A stretch of 64,000 nucleotides of DNA from Anastrepha obliqua. Lineage: Eukaryota > Arthropoda > Insecta > Diptera > Tephritidae. The DNA lies in NCBI RefSeq assembly GCF_027943255.1, contig NC_072896.1:3162001-3226000 (forward strand), in the 5' to 3' direction. A program made the position numbers and the translations under genes. Of this stretch, positions 1 through 11,780 are shown in pieces (the stretch's first letter is position 1; the number at the start of each line of letters is the position of its first letter). The notes under the pieces were generated by a model. It did no database searches and had not been told where the DNA came from. It saw nothing but the letters and a program-made list of their open reading frames with translations.

Positions 1-241
1 GGAATCTAAATATGGAGATTAGCTTATGGAGGAAGCTCTCGCAAGGACTGTGTTTACTTTTTTCGGCTTTAGTTCTTATGAATTTAACCTTTAGGTTTAA
101 CTTTAGGTTGTCGATTTAGATGAAAAATTGGCATCGCCTAGACATTAATGAAATACATTCGAGCTTAAGATTTTAAAATGGAAAATACAAAAACAAAGTC
201 TTAGAAATATATACCATATACCAAAACAGCAGCATCTGGGG

Positions 242-385
242 ATCAAAAATGGCGCACGCGGTTATCGAGAAGCTATTGCATCCTCAGAGATCAACGCCAA
301 GGCCTTGGAGAACTGGGTTAATGGTGTGCGCTATTGCGAATCTAGCCGAGGCAGCCAGATGAATGAAATCGCGTTCCATAAATAA
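242..385 (+). pseudogene. C-terminal remnant of a Tc1/mariner-type transposase
   Basis: An open frame of 47 codons ends in a stop at 383-385. It carries the C-terminal pattern of the DDE transposases common in insects: ENWVNGVRYCESSRGSQMNE, comparable to the usual W-x-x-R-x-x-x-C-x-x-S-R-G-G-H-x-x-E ending. No catalytic residues remain. The start lies in unrelated AT-rich DNA, so the element is 5'-truncated. The assignment rests on this terminal motif alone. Confidence 0.5.
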
Positions 386-1560
386 TATACATGTTTTTTT
401 TTGTGAATAAACCAAAAAAAACTGGAAAAATTTGAAATTTGTGTTTGATTTGTTAAAAAGGAACCACTCTAGGTACCACTCTGTATAACCTCAAAAACTG
501 TAATATTATTTTCGTAATTTTTTTATCAACTTAAAACTTTAGTACGTCGATAGTCACTAACATCTTTGCATACTCAAAACAAAGAAAAAGAAAAAATAAT
601 TTTTATCTTTCAAATAATTTGGTCGATTTATATGAAATTTTGATATAGTTTACATTTTATGACTAAAATATAAATAATTCGATATCAAAAATATTGTTTT
701 GTGTTTTATAAATTTTTTATGAACTTTTATTCGCACTCCAAGTTAGGTCACATATATTTATTCAACAAAACCAAAAACAAACAAAAAAAAAAAAATTAAG
801 CCAATACTTACAATGAAGACGTAGAATCTTTCACATCTTTGTAGTAAAGAAATTGACTAAAATTAAATACTATTATAAGTTTTACCCTATAAGCTGTCCA
901 CCTGGTAACAAAAAATTTTTATAAGTATTTTTATTTTCAACTGCATATAATTTCTATAAGCCTTATTATTCGAAAAATATCCTAAGCTTTATATGTTTAG
1001 CCTTTGCGTTGGAAATTCATGTCCGACCTCCCTATTGCATTCATGGCGTTGCTTCGAGCCACCCTAGTCTGCTAACGTGCAATAAAAATTGAATTCATTT
1101 AAATGTTAATTGACCACATTGAGTGTGGCAAATGGATCAATGCGGTGCGAGTATGTAATGCAACTGCCGCCATATAAGCCAAGCCACTTTCGTACCGGCG
1201 AAACCCGCGCACACCTCACGTAATAATGAGGAAGTTTTACAAGGTGTTCCAGATATGTGAACATACACACAATATGTAGACGAGTGTATTCAATATGAAC
1301 CGGCAAAATGTGGGCATAATTTATTTTTTATTTAACCAAGTCTCCTTCTGTAATTCAATTGAGTTTTTTTTCAATTTAAGTTGTACGATTTTTTTTTCAA
1401 GCAATAGAAATTAAAAGAAAATCAAAAGAAAAGCAGAGACAAACTGCGGATTTTAACTAGATTTGATACTCTAATTTTATATAGGGTACAAATGCCCATA
1501 TGATTATTAGATACTTACCTACTTAGGTATAGCTGTAGTATAGTATATTCACAATCTTTC
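386..1560. other. AT-rich sequence without a recognised gene
   Basis: I see only short, unconvincing ORFs, homopolymer A/T runs and no recognisable protein motif. A slightly more GC-balanced patch at about 1000-1290 has no similarity that I can name. Confidence 0.5.
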
Positions 1561-1675
1561 AGTTAGGTCTTATTTTCAATTCGTTTTAACGGGTGTTTAT
1601 TTTTGAGAGTTCTTTAACTCAAATTAATGAAATTACAAATTACAAATTTCTTGGTATGAGGGCTTTGGAGCATAG

Positions 1676-2075
1676 ATGATTAACGATTTTTTATGGCCGA
1701 AATTGGATAGTATTGATCTGGATAACGTTTATTTTCAACAAGACGGCGATACGTGCCGCACAAGCAACGAAACTATTGATCTTTTACGGGAAAAGCTTCC
1801 GGACCGTCTTATCCCTCGAAGAGGTGATCACAATTTGCCATCGAGATCTTGTGATTTAACACTTTTGTGACTTTTTTCTTTGGAGCCACGTGAAAGAGAA
1901 GGTATACGCCAACAGCTCAGGGTCGATTCAAGACCTCAAAGGTGGAATTCGTGAGTCTATCGAGGACATAGAGCAGCCACTTTGTAATTTGGTTATGGAA
2001 AATTTCATGCAAAGGATATTGTCCTGTAAGCGTGGTCGTGGTGGTCATTTACCTGATGTTATTTTCCAATATTAA
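1676..2075 (+). pseudogene. 3' half of a Tc1/mariner-superfamily transposase
   Basis: Two adjacent frames (1676-1870 and 1890-2075) read as one transposase broken by a frameshift near 1870. The first has the second catalytic block, VYFQQDGDTC, followed by RSCDLTLL, where the family has RSCDLTPLDYFLW. The second continues with FLWSHVKEKVYANSSGSIQDL and ends SCKRGRGGHLPDVIFQY. The N-terminal DNA-binding half is missing, so this is an internally deleted dead copy. It is related to, but not the same copy as, the remnant at 242-385. A short AT-rich tail with an AATAAA-like motif follows at about 2100. Confidence 0.7.
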
Positions 2076-2254
2076 CGGCATACCTTCCTTTTTATAATGA
2101 AATAAATATCCGATCACTTATATGATATTAAAAAACAGCATTTTTCTTCTAATATCAAAATAACAACTTTTATTGGAAAACGCTATACATATGTAAATTT
2201 AGCTGTCATGCCAGTAGTTATTCGAATGAAATTCATTCATTTTACTCTTCAACG

Positions 2255-2560
2255 TTTTAGTTATTCCGAACCCATTACTTCTTATACCGCACGCTGCATG
2301 CTGATTAGTCTGGCATTGCGGAAAAATAGAAGAACTGTTCATTCGAACACCGAATTTGCGCTCCTTTATATGATATGTGTACTAAACCTCACCAATAATC
2401 TTCTTTCCTTGTCCCGTCCATCGCATTTCTTGGATGGCAAGGATGTCAAGCTTAGTCTTTTCGGAGATTGCAGTTAATGCCCTCAAACCATGTTTCTGTG
2501 ATCGTTCCCTGTGGTCATCAGCAAGAGGAGTTCTCCTCCAAGTCACTGCTGTTCTGCGCT
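2255..2560 (-). pseudogene. Endonuclease fragment of an RTE/BovB-like LINE
   Basis: On the minus strand a frame reads LRALTAISEKTKLDILAIQE followed by MRWTGQGKKI and then a stop. LDILAIQEMRWTGQG is the hallmark N-terminal block of the APE-type endonuclease in RTE-clade non-LTR retrotransposons, the kind often mislabelled craniofacial development protein 2. The E of IQE is the conserved metal-binding glutamate. Weak similarity continues past the stop to about 2255. No reverse transcriptase is adjacent, so this is an isolated dead fragment. Confidence 0.55.
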
Positions 2561-3641
2561 TTGGTGTTTGGTTTTACATACCGAGTCTCAACCCAGCGCA
2601 CAACCTGGGCAGTTTCAGGGCTTCAGGGCCAAACTGGAGTTCGGAAGCCACCCAATGGATATAATTATTTGAGTGAAATACGGGAGTTGTGCGCTGCTTC
2701 AACTGTGAACAAAAGTGAATGGCGATCAATTTCACCACTTGCGTGGCCTTCCACACCAGGAACCATCTTCCTATTCAGATTGTACTTCACATACAATAAA
2801 AATCAGCGAAATTATTATAAAATGCGTTAATAAACAAATATTCAAAAATAAAAAAATTTAATTTTAAATGAAATTATAAAACCTTAAAAGGGTAACAGAA
2901 ACATATTTGTAAAACACCAAACCGACTAATTCAAAACTACATAAAAATAAAGTTATTAACATCTAAAACATGGAATTTTTTATAAAAGGTAGTTAACAAA
3001 AATTTGTTAGTAAATATCGGAATTGAAAGAGATCACAGTTCAAATTCAGTTCAATTATCTACGCTTTTAAAGCAAAAATAAAATATCTACATAAATTTGC
3101 CTTTGGCATTCTTTTGCTTAGAAACAGTATTACCATATCATTATGACCTTAAAATTTTGAGATTGTAGTAACTTTAATCATTACTTTCCTCATTTTTATT
3201 TTTTTTTCTCTTATTTCAATATAAATTCCCACAAAATGTGTAAATCGTGACGCTAACGTAAAAACTTTCGTTTTCTTCAGTTATTTTTGGCGCCTTATTT
3301 TTAGCGCCAGCTGTTCATCAGCTCGACATCAGGTATTGGCAGTGCTGCCAAGTACTCAAACGAGTTTCTGGGCGCTCTCTTACATAAAAAAAGCAAGTTT
3401 TGCATCTAGTAATCCATATCCTGGTGGTGTGGCTAACTATCTTTTTTAATGTTTATGGAGCCTTGCGGAGGACTCGAAGACTCTCGAAAAGCCTCCCTGT
3501 TATGGGACGGCGCTTTTTATTCATTTGTTCCATTTGTTGTATGCTTGCAGTTTATCACTTCCTGAGTTATTAGGGAGAAAAGTTATTCATAAACGAAACT
3601 GAATGATTAATTTTGCGCCACCTGGTAAAATTTATTATATA
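2561..3641. other. Unassigned sequence between LINE fragment and Helitron
   Basis: The region is AT-rich. A patch at 3280-3560 is less AT-rich but shows no reading frame that I recognise. Confidence 0.4.
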
Positions 3642-4900
3642 TCTATACTAATATTATAAAGAGGAAAACTTTGTTTGTTTGTAATGAATAGGCTCAAAAA
3701 CTACTGGACCGATTTTAAACATTCTTTCACCATTCGAAAGCTACATCCTCCACGAGTAACATGGATTATATTTTATTTTGGAAATAGGGCTCGAGATATA
3801 GGTCAAAACGTGGACCCGGGTAACCTTCGGACGAGTATGTACAATATGGGTATCAAATGGAAGCTGTTGGTCAATGCTTTAATTCAGAGTATTTTTAATG
3901 CCGCTCCGTGACTAGGGTCTCGAGATAGAGACCAAAACTTGGACCCTAGAATGTGTTTGTACAATATGGATATCAAATTGAAGCTGTTGGTGAATGCTTT
4001 AGTACAGAGTATTTTTCATGCCACTCCGTGACTGGGGTCTCGAGATATTGGTCAAAATGTGGGTAACCTTTGGTTGTGTATGTACAATATGGGTATCAAA
4101 TGAAAGCTGTTGATAAGTGCTTTATTACGGGGTAATTTTCATACCTATTGATGACTAGGGTCTCGAAATATATGCCAAAACGTGGACCCGCCGTGTCTTT
4201 GCACCGAATTAAACCAAACTTATACACATTGTTAAGTAAGTATTGAAAATGGGTTTCGTAAAGTTAGGTTGTAATTCGGAGCAGTGGCAACGGGTACAGC
4301 GTTCTTTTGAACCAGCCATAATGTCGCTTACTTTTTTAACGCTTGGGGCGGAACTGAACTGTCAAATTGACAGTGTGAGTTACAATGCGTCAATATTTCT
4401 TTCTGATTTGGATGCCATAAGGAAAAAACGTAAGTGCAATATGTAAAAATTGTTTGTGAATTTTTTTGGAGTGGATTTTTGAACAGTGAATAACTTCTTA
4501 CGAAATTTGAGAATTTAATGTGAAATCCGAATGAAATTATGTGTGAATGAAATTTTTTTCGTTTTTTTTTTGAAAAATACAAATAAATAATGGTTAAAAA
4601 AGCTCCAATGCTTAATAAAACATATAAATTGAAACGAAAAATTCATGTATGATCAGGAAAAAAGACGATTGTTTATTCACATGCGTTGATTTGAAATTTA
4701 AAAACAATCTTCTTTTTTCCTGATTTTTAATTTATATTTTATATTTACTCAAAAACAAAAATAAAAACAAAAAATATTGTTTATGCCAAAGCGCTTGAAT
4801 AAAGAATAAAGAAATAAATAATATGAAAACCATATATTTTCTGTTCTAAACCATATCTATTCTATTTTAGTGTGCCCAGCGAAGGGGGCGGGTTTGCTAG
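3642..4900 (+). mobile_element. Non-autonomous Helitron, apparently complete
   Basis: The element starts TCTATACTAATATTATAAAG, a common 5' end of insect Helitrons, and ends GGGTTTGCTAG. A short GC hairpin (GCCC...GGGC, 4874-4889) lies about 11 bp before the terminal CTAG. It sits between A (3641) and T (4901), the canonical Helitron target, with no target duplication. There is no Rep/helicase ORF. The interior holds imperfect tandem units of about 120 bp, from roughly 3788 to 4190, each beginning GGTCTCGAGATA. Partial copies of the same sequence occur at 19859-20369 and 25678-25859. It would need a helper for rolling-circle movement. Confidence 0.85.
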
Positions 4901-4992
4901 TTATAATATACATCGGATGTTTTTTGAAGAGCTTGAGAACTTAAAATAATAATATTATACAAAACAGAAATATTGTTGGAACGTATTTTTTT

Positions 4993-5145
4993 TTATGATC
5001 TGGTGGATAATTTTATGGCATTTACTTTGTGAATTTTAATTTCCGGCATATGCCCGTCGCAGCTACAAGCAACATGGTCCATTCGATAAGTCCAATTTTT
5101 GACTACTTCTTCTACCTTAAATATTGCAATAAATAGATTGTTAAA
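4993..5145 (-). pseudogene. C-terminal remnant of a Tc1/mariner-type transposase
   Basis: The minus-strand frame ends at 4993. It reads VEEVVKNWTYRMDHVACSCD followed by GHMPEIKIH, matching the W-x-x-R-x-x-x-x-x-x-S-x-G-G-H-M-P-E terminus of the family. A clearly related copy is on the plus strand at 50703-51058. Only about 50 codons survive. The fragment abuts a minus-strand LINE pseudogene, so one has inserted into or truncated the other. Confidence 0.55.
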
Positions 5146-5187
5146 CGCGCTGTATGGAAGGTTCCGTCAAAACCGGTGCTAATACAT

Positions 5188-6590
5188 TCAACCGTGCTGT
5201 AGTAGACATGGCTGTATGTTATCAACACCTGGTGATTTAAATGGACTGAAGGTGGAGATCGCCCATTTAGTTTTGTTCACTGTAAAAATTTTACGCTTAA
5301 GGGAGAGTTTCCTGCTTGTAGACATTAAGAATCGGATGCCTCTAGTGTCTCCGCTGTCCTCACCCACACCGAAACAGTCTGGAAAATGAGTGTCCAACAA
5401 AAGCTCTCCCGTTTCCTCCAGACTCTCCGTTAGCCTTCTCGAGAGTAGGAAGGCCATTTGAGTGATCTTTGCTGAGTGACTTTTGAAATCTGGTAGCCGC
5501 TGGTAGGGATTCAATCTCCTCACAGTGCTTCCTTCACGAGTCTGTCTTTGATTTTTTCAGCTCGTTATTGTACGCCATTAAGGCACTTCGAAAAGAGCCC
5601 AGTCTCCAATTGCCTTGGCACTATTGAAGAGCTGACGGGTTTTCCTCTGAAGGACAACTCCTTACTCCACCAAGGAGCACTCCTTCCTTTCGTCAATTTA
5701 GTACGCAACTGTTTTCGAAGACTGCCGTTATTGCGTTCTCCAGTTTGTTAACTTCAAGACGCTCAGAGTCCCTATATTTTCCTCCAAGTAGAATTGATAT
5801 AACGACCAATTGGTCTTTCTAACATTACTAATCTGAAAGATATCTTCAATTTCCCCTATTAGATTGAAGCGAATATACCAAGGAGACTTTATCTAACACC
5901 CTCCAGTTCGAAATGCTATTCGATAGTTGGCTCATTGCCTCTATTTGCTACCACTATATTATTTGTAGTAATAAAATCAAAAAGTGGCTCACCTCTTACA
6001 TTGATGTCCGAGCTACCCCAGACCGTGCGATGTGCGTTGGCATCGCTGTATATGACCCATTGCAACTTTCGTTGGCGGCAATAGGCTATAAGCTGCTGGA
6101 GTTCGCATGAAGCAGCAATCTCCGCATCACCTGGAAGGTATAGCGAGGCCATGACAATCGTTCTTCTTCCTCGGGCACTGGGTACTTCTGCCTGTACTGC
6201 CACCAGATCACGTTGTATGAGCTCTGACATTGGAAGAAAGTTAATGTGTTTACCGATCAATATTGCCGCCTTAAGACGGTCAACATTGGCATCGTAAATC
6301 AACTTACATGTTTTTGTCTGCAAACCTTTGACGGTTCCGTAAGAGGCCCATGGTTCCTGGATGGCCACAAAGTCCAGACACGTTTGTTCCATCATGGCAT
6401 TAAGTCTGATTGAGGCTCCTTCTACCCGGTGGCGGTTTATTTGAAGACAGCGAAACTGCCTCCAAGGGTTACGTTGTTTTTGGGGTGGAGCCTGGAACAT
6501 TATTTCATAAGCTGGCCCTTCCGGCCTTTACCACCCTTTGTGCTCCGTAGTATTTCCGCAGCCTCTGGGTCTTTCCTTTCGATATCGTTA
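5188..6590 (-). pseudogene. Jockey/R1-type LINE: endonuclease plus start of reverse transcriptase, broken
   Basis: Reading down from 6500, a 194-codon frame is an APE-like endonuclease: LQINRHRVEGASIRLNAMM near the start, FVAIQEPWASYG with the metal-binding E, and SDANAHRTVWGSSDINVRG with the catalytic D-x-N, then a stop at 5916. Similarity continues out of frame (NWRVLDKVSLVY, about 5880-5910). A second frame at 5188-5523 has the pre-RT block WAISTFSPFKSPGVDNIQP. The RT core is absent, cut off at about 5150. Just upstream, 6520-6590 has the last codons of an ORF1 overlapping the start, the usual gag/pol layout. Stops and frameshifts show that the copy is dead. Confidence 0.75.
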
Positions 6591-8340
6591 GTTCTCATGT
6601 AGCTAAACAAAACACCCGATATAACAGATTATATATTAAGAGGTTTCAAATGATTTAAGTATTTTGGAAATGGTCTTACATTTTTCTGAAAATTTATTCA
6701 TTTATACGTTTTAGTAAAATAAGAAGGGCGCTGAAGCAATTTTGAAAAAAAAAAACTATAATTTTTAGATTATCTAAGTGATATATCTTCCGTTATTTTA
6801 AAAGACTTTCATATTTTTCCATAATAAAAAAAATTACTTTGTCTTTTTTTTATTTTATAGACCTAATTATACTTTTTTAAACTATGTAATTATTTGTTAA
6901 AAAGTTGTAGGACATTTTTTTAAATTTTTTTAAAATTTTTTTCCTATTTTTTCGTAAATAGCTGAGCCCGTACTTAGTAATCCTTCTAAGTTTTATAGTG
7001 GGATTCCCATAACTTTTCGAGTTGTATTCAAATACGTGCAGCGAACGATTGAAGGCTTGTCGCTAGCATATTTTTGTAATAAATCTAAATTTTCGAAATT
7101 ATTCTACGCTCTGCTCTGTATTGCGTTACCGCTTATTGCTGCAATGAAAACCGTACAAAGAATCTGAGTAACAAAAGGAAACTGACACCGAAATTAAATC
7201 CTCCTCACGCCGTTGGTCAAAAGCGAAAGCATCGGAAGACTTGAAGTGCACTTGTACAGGTAGATATGTGCATATGTATGTGTATGCTCATGCATTTAGA
7301 TGATGAAGTGTAAAAATATGCGTAATAGTGGTCATGCTTAGCACGTTCCGACCACACAGGCCTGTCCAACCGGGCATGCGGCCACACGACCAGTCATCAG
7401 TACATTCATCCAACCATTCACGCGCCTTTACGTAGTCTCTGGTTTACAGCTTGCGTACGACTTCCTTATTACGTGCACACATACATAAAGTATAGACATG
7501 CGTATGTGTGGAAGCATATATGTGCCTGCCCGTGAGTGTGTGAAGTGATGTGTGTAACTATGGAAAAAAGTTACTATTAAAAAACAGCTCGAAATTCCTA
7601 CATTAAGAAATAAAATCATTAATGCATACATAAATTCCACTGCTGATTGATTTGTAATTGTTTCTTTGCAAAATCGACACGTCATTAGGCAAAGCATTTT
7701 GAAGGCTCATAGCTATTGAAACATTGAACTACTAAATATTTATGCAGCTCTATTCGTTTTTACTTATTTTCAGATTGTTTGTGTGGTGGTCAGGTTAATT
7801 CTTCGCGCTCTAACTTTTTCTGCTGAGTGTGAGGAGTTGCATAAGCAATGTTTTTGTAATAAATGGTGCACTGCTGCAAAACACATACAGACGTACATCA
7901 ACATGCATGTCAACATACAGATATGTAGTTATGCGAACGGGTGCATACGAGTGCCCCCTAGGAAAAGTAATCAAATGTTAAAAATGCACTGATATCAGAT
8001 TTGGCCAACCTACAGAGGCTTTAGGAGTGGAAAGGCATTAATATTTTGAAAGTTTTTTTAGTGGAGCAATGAAATGAATCGAAATTCTGAAAGTTCTCTA
8101 CTGTACTTAAACTTATTCAAAATACTATAAAAGAAAAGGACGACTGTACTTCCAAAAAATTCGATAAAATCTTTTTTGTTTACATTCAAAAAGTTTTTTT
8201 TTTATTTTAATTTTAATTTAAAATCCAAATTTTTTTTTTTTTCAATTATGCCCACATGTGAACAACTACAGAGTATGCAATATTTTTTTGGAATTTGTTG
8301 AATTGGGGTTTGCTTGTAGCATTTTGGTAATTTAGAACTA
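6591..8340. other. AT-rich sequence without a recognised gene
   Basis: I find no protein motif. The 6700-6960 portion is almost pure A/T. The stretch 7240-7560 has many ATGTATGTG-like short repeats typical of dipteran noncoding DNA. Confidence 0.5.
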
Positions 8341-8366
8341 TATATATATATATATATTTATATATA
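8341..8366. repeat. (TA)n microsatellite, probable SINE 3' tail
   Basis: An almost perfect TA run lies directly at the 3' side of the minus-strand SINE that follows, consistent with that element's simple-repeat tail. Confidence 0.7.
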
Positions 8367-8655
8367 ATTGGCTTACACCCGTTTTGGGCTGAGCTCTTCC
8401 TCTGGTGTGCATCTTGATTTTGTTCCACAAATGGAGGGACTTACAGTTTCAAGCCGACTCCGGACGGCAGATATTTTTATGAAGAGCTTTTTCATCGCAG
8501 AGATACACTCGGAGGTTTGCCATTGCCTGCCGAGGGGCGACCGCTATTGGAAAAAACTTTTTCTTCATTTTGGCCTTTCACCGAGATTCGAACCGACAGT
8601 CTCTCTCTGAATTCCGAATGGTAATCACGCACTAACCCATTCGGCTACGGCGGCC
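8367..8655 (-). mobile_element. tRNA-derived SINE, copy 1
   Basis: Read on the minus strand, the element starts GGCCGCCGTAGCCGAATGGG. It has a pol III A box (TAGCCGAATGGGTTAGTGCG) and, about 50 bp on, a B box (GGTTCGAATCTCGG), so the head is tRNA-like. A body of about 200 bp follows and ends in CCAATTAT and a TA-rich tail. Related copies are at 32971-33273 (minus), 34625-34862 (minus, decayed) and 32183-32322 (plus, body only). SINEs like this depend on a LINE partner for retrotransposition. Confidence 0.85.
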
Positions 8656-8674
8656 TATACAAATACTTATTTTG

Positions 8675-9134
8675 TACATATCGCTCATTTGCTGCAACGT
8701 CGTCATAACTCAAAAATCGCATTTTATTTAATATCCATATTTTTTTCTCTTATAATGTTTAGTAAGGTGCAAATATAATACAGTCGCAAGTCAGAATTTG
8801 CAACAGGTTTTCAGCTATAAAACTTTTTGTTATTTGCAGTAACGTCACAATTTTAATTATGTCAGACCATAAAACCTATTTTTGCAGCAACAACGTCATA
8901 AGAAAAACTCGGAGTACTTTTGAAGCTACAGAAAAAAGTCCATTATACATTTCAACTTTTAATTTACATATACGTCTTAAGCAGATGCTATTTCAGCAAA
9001 TTTGACCATAATCTTCTTTTCATATACAATTTTAATATTTTATATATAAAGCAATTTAAAAACTGAAAAATGCGTCTCCTGTAAAATCAAAATTTTTGAG
9101 TTATGACGATGTTGCAGCAAATGAGCGATATGTA
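8675..9134. mobile_element. MITE-like element with about 43-bp terminal inverted repeats
   Basis: TACATATCGCTCATTTGCTG and the following 23 bp at 8675-8717 recur in inverted form at 9091-9134, with only a few mismatches. The 460-bp interior has no ORF and is AT-rich, with a further GCAACAACGTCATAA motif echoing the repeat. This is the architecture of a non-autonomous DNA transposon. The superfamily and target duplication are not clear. It lies 20 bp from the SINE. Confidence 0.65.
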
Positions 9135-9868
9135 GACAAAAATGATCCGTTTTTGATGGTTGAAAAATCGATTTGAAAATTAGAGAAAATCGCCGTGACT
9201 CAGCTGATTCCTCTGAGAAGCAAATAAAACGGAAAATTTCATCTAAAAAAGATTGTCGTATTTTGTATTTATTTCAGTTAAGTGCAAAATTAAATTTTAG
9301 TGCAAGGAGCGACAAGTTTACCAGTTTTTCGGTGATCATTGTAGTTTTTCCTATAGACTAAAAGTACGTTCACATATGCATGAATTACCAATAAATCCTC
9401 AAAATTAATCTACCCGTTCACATATAGCAGATTACCTACAAAATTTACAATCAGCTGTCAGGGTTTTCTTCATAGAAATTATTTTAGAGGAATATTTCAA
9501 TGTTTTTGGTTTGATTAATTATTATTAACGATGCGAACAAAAAGACAAGAAGAAGGAGTATCTAATTTAAGGGGGAACGCCACTGTGAAAATTAAAACAA
9601 AAAAACCATTTTTTTGTTGCATAAATCGTTAGTATAACTACTCAAGAAAATGTGGTAAAAATTTTAAAGAGAAATTCGTTTTATTGCCGATTCTATGTGC
9701 ACTAAGTGAGCGCCCGTTGGTTCGGCGCCGTAGCGCTTACGATACGATGCTTTATTTCAAACGCGTTTTTCTCGAAACAATTTTTTTTGATACGGTGGCA
9801 ACGATTGCTCGAAGACTAATAAACCGATTTTAATTTTCATTTTCTCAAAATTTTTGTTATCGCATTGA
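9135..9868. other. Unassigned sequence
   Basis: No gene recognised. A block starting about 9570 (GGGGGAACGCCACTGTGAAA) looks like the edge of a dispersed repeat that includes the inverted repeat at 9869-10001, but I cannot place its boundaries. Confidence 0.4.
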
Positions 9869-10001
9869 CTATCGTTGTACGTAGCCGATTTTCAAATTTT
9901 TGAAAATAACTATTTTTTTGGGTCTGTTGAAAATCAAAAAATTTGTGAAAAACACACATCGAAATTCAAATCACCACCATTTTGGCTACGTACAACGATA
10001 G
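9869..10001. repeat. Inverted repeat (18-bp arms, 97-bp loop)
   Basis: CTATCGTTGTACGTAGCC (9869-9886) is the exact reverse complement of GGCTACGTACAACGATAG (9984-10001). The loop is A/T-rich. It could be the core of a foldback or MITE-like repeat. Confidence 0.7.
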
Positions 10002-10157
10002 CCACTATTGTGTAGGTTAATAAAATTTTTGATTTCGAATGATTATTCATTGCTGTATCTCTGCCACCAGATCACGTCATTTTTTTTAACTCGTTACGTT
10101 TATTTACATACATTTGTCAATTTTCAATATTTCTTAATAAAAATTTACATCAATATA

Positions 10158-11780
10158 CAGTGACTCACAGCTTATTTCGTGTGAGACAATATTTTTACTT
10201 CTCATTGAAAAATAAACAACAAAAATGCAATATTACAAAAAAAAAATGTTTGCATTTTATTCTTTATTCACTTCTTCGTGTAACGGGACAAAAACAAAAT
10301 TCAAAAATATTATCAAAGAAGAAAATATATAGCAACAACAAAAGCTATTCCAAAATCGTCGTCGTTTGTTTCAATTACCCGTTATGTAAGAGTAATACAA
10401 AACTTCAATTGACTTTTGATTTGTTTTTTACCTGCTTAATATGCTATTAGAAATTATTTCACTTATTATTTTGGTGGCTATCAGGATGGGCCGACGCGCA
10501 TCGATTGAAAGGCGTGAAATCGTGATTAAACACTATAAGGAGGGCAAAACCCAAAAGAAAATCGCTGAAATTGTTGAGCTGAGCCCTTTAACAGTCCAAT
10601 ATATTATACAGCGCTTCGTACGGGAGAATCGCATTGCAGATAAGTGCAGAAATGCTCCTTATAAGATATTTAATGAAGCTGATGAAATGTGGATTCTAAG
10701 AAAAATTAAGCAGGATCCAAAAATAAGTGCACCCCATTTAGCTGCGGAAGCAGAAAAGTACCTTGGAAAAAAGAGCAACCCGGAAACCATCCGCAGAATT
10801 CTTCGGAACAACGATTTTCACGGTCGAACGGCTCGAAGTAAGCCTTTTATAAGCGCAAAAAATAAAAAGGTTAGAATACAGTTCACAACGGAGTACCTTG
10901 GAAAGCCAGACTTATTCTGGGATACGGTTATTTTCTCTGATGAGAGTAAATATAACCTATTTGGGTCTGACGGAAAGGTTTGCGTGTGGAGGAAACCAAA
11001 TACGGAGCTCCAAATCTACGTGGTACTGTAAAGCACGGCGGTGGTCATGTGATGGTTTGGGGGTGCATATCGGCAGCAGGAGTTGGAAGCTTGCACTTCA
11101 TTGAAGGGAATATGGACAAAATTCAGTACCTAAATATTTTGAAAGCAAATTTACTTCAGAGTGCGGAAAAATTGGGCATAAGAGAGAATTTCAGCTTCTA
11201 TCAAGACAACGACCCAAAGCACAAGTCGGGTGTAGTGCAAGCATGGTTGATTTGGAATTGTCCACATGTGCTCCAAACGCCACCCCAATCACCATATATA
11301 AATGTAATTGAAAATTTACGGCACCTGCTTGAAACAAAAATCAGACTTTATAACATATCCAACGTAAACGACCTAAAAGAGGCCCTAAAAACTGCATGGT
11401 ATAAGATTTCCCCGGATTACACAAAAAAATTGGTTTCTTCGATGAATTCTCGTTTAAGAAGTGTGATAAAACAAAAAGTCTACCCAACAAAATATTAATT
11501 AGACTTTTTTTAAGAATTAGACTTTTAATAAGAATTGTTTTTAAGTTTACCATAGTATATACATGAAATAAGCTGTGACTTTGACTTTGTATGAATTTTT
11601 GTTTTTGTTATATTTTTTCTTATTTTGAAACATTTTTCAGGTATTGTTTTGTCCCGTTGCACGAAGAAGTGAATAAAGAATAAAATGCAAAAAAAAATTT
11701 GTTTGTCATATTGCATTTTTGTTGTTTTTTCAGTGAGAAGTAAAAATATTGTCTCACACGAAATCAGCTGTGAGTCACTG
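10158..11780 (+). mobile_element. Tc1-like transposon with long terminal inverted repeats
   Basis: CAGTGACTCACAGCTTATTT at 10158 is matched in inverted form by the end at 11780. The similarity continues inward for about 140 bp on each side, through GTGTGAGACAATATTTTTAC and ATTCACTTCTTCGTG. The 5' flank is TA; the 3' flank is CA, so one target base has probably mutated. The element is 1623 bp and encloses one broken Tc1-family transposase. Long inverted repeats of this kind recall the Bari/S/Paris group of Tc1 elements. The repeats still match well, but the gene is frameshifted. Confidence 0.85.
10486..11498 (+). pseudogene. Tc1-like transposase, frameshifted
   Basis: The ATG at 10486 begins MGRRASIERREIVIKHYKEG, an N-terminal helix-turn-helix. 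A second HTH follows at about residues 50-100. The first catalytic D is in VIFSDESKYNLFGSDGK. Near 11010-11025 the frame shifts, then continues NLRGTVKHGGGHVMVWGCIS to the second D (YQDNDPKHKS) and the E (NVIENL), about 34 residues apart as in DD34E Tc1. Normal SPDLNPIE has become SPYINVIE. Overall length (about 337 codons) is that of a full Tc1 transposase. I chose 10486 over an upstream ATG at 10441 because family similarity starts there. Confidence 0.85.

Noticed and set aside
8600..8655. Functional tRNA gene (also at 33200-33273)
   Set aside because: A and B boxes are present, but the rest does not fold as a tRNA by eye and the unit continues into a repeated body. It is a SINE head.
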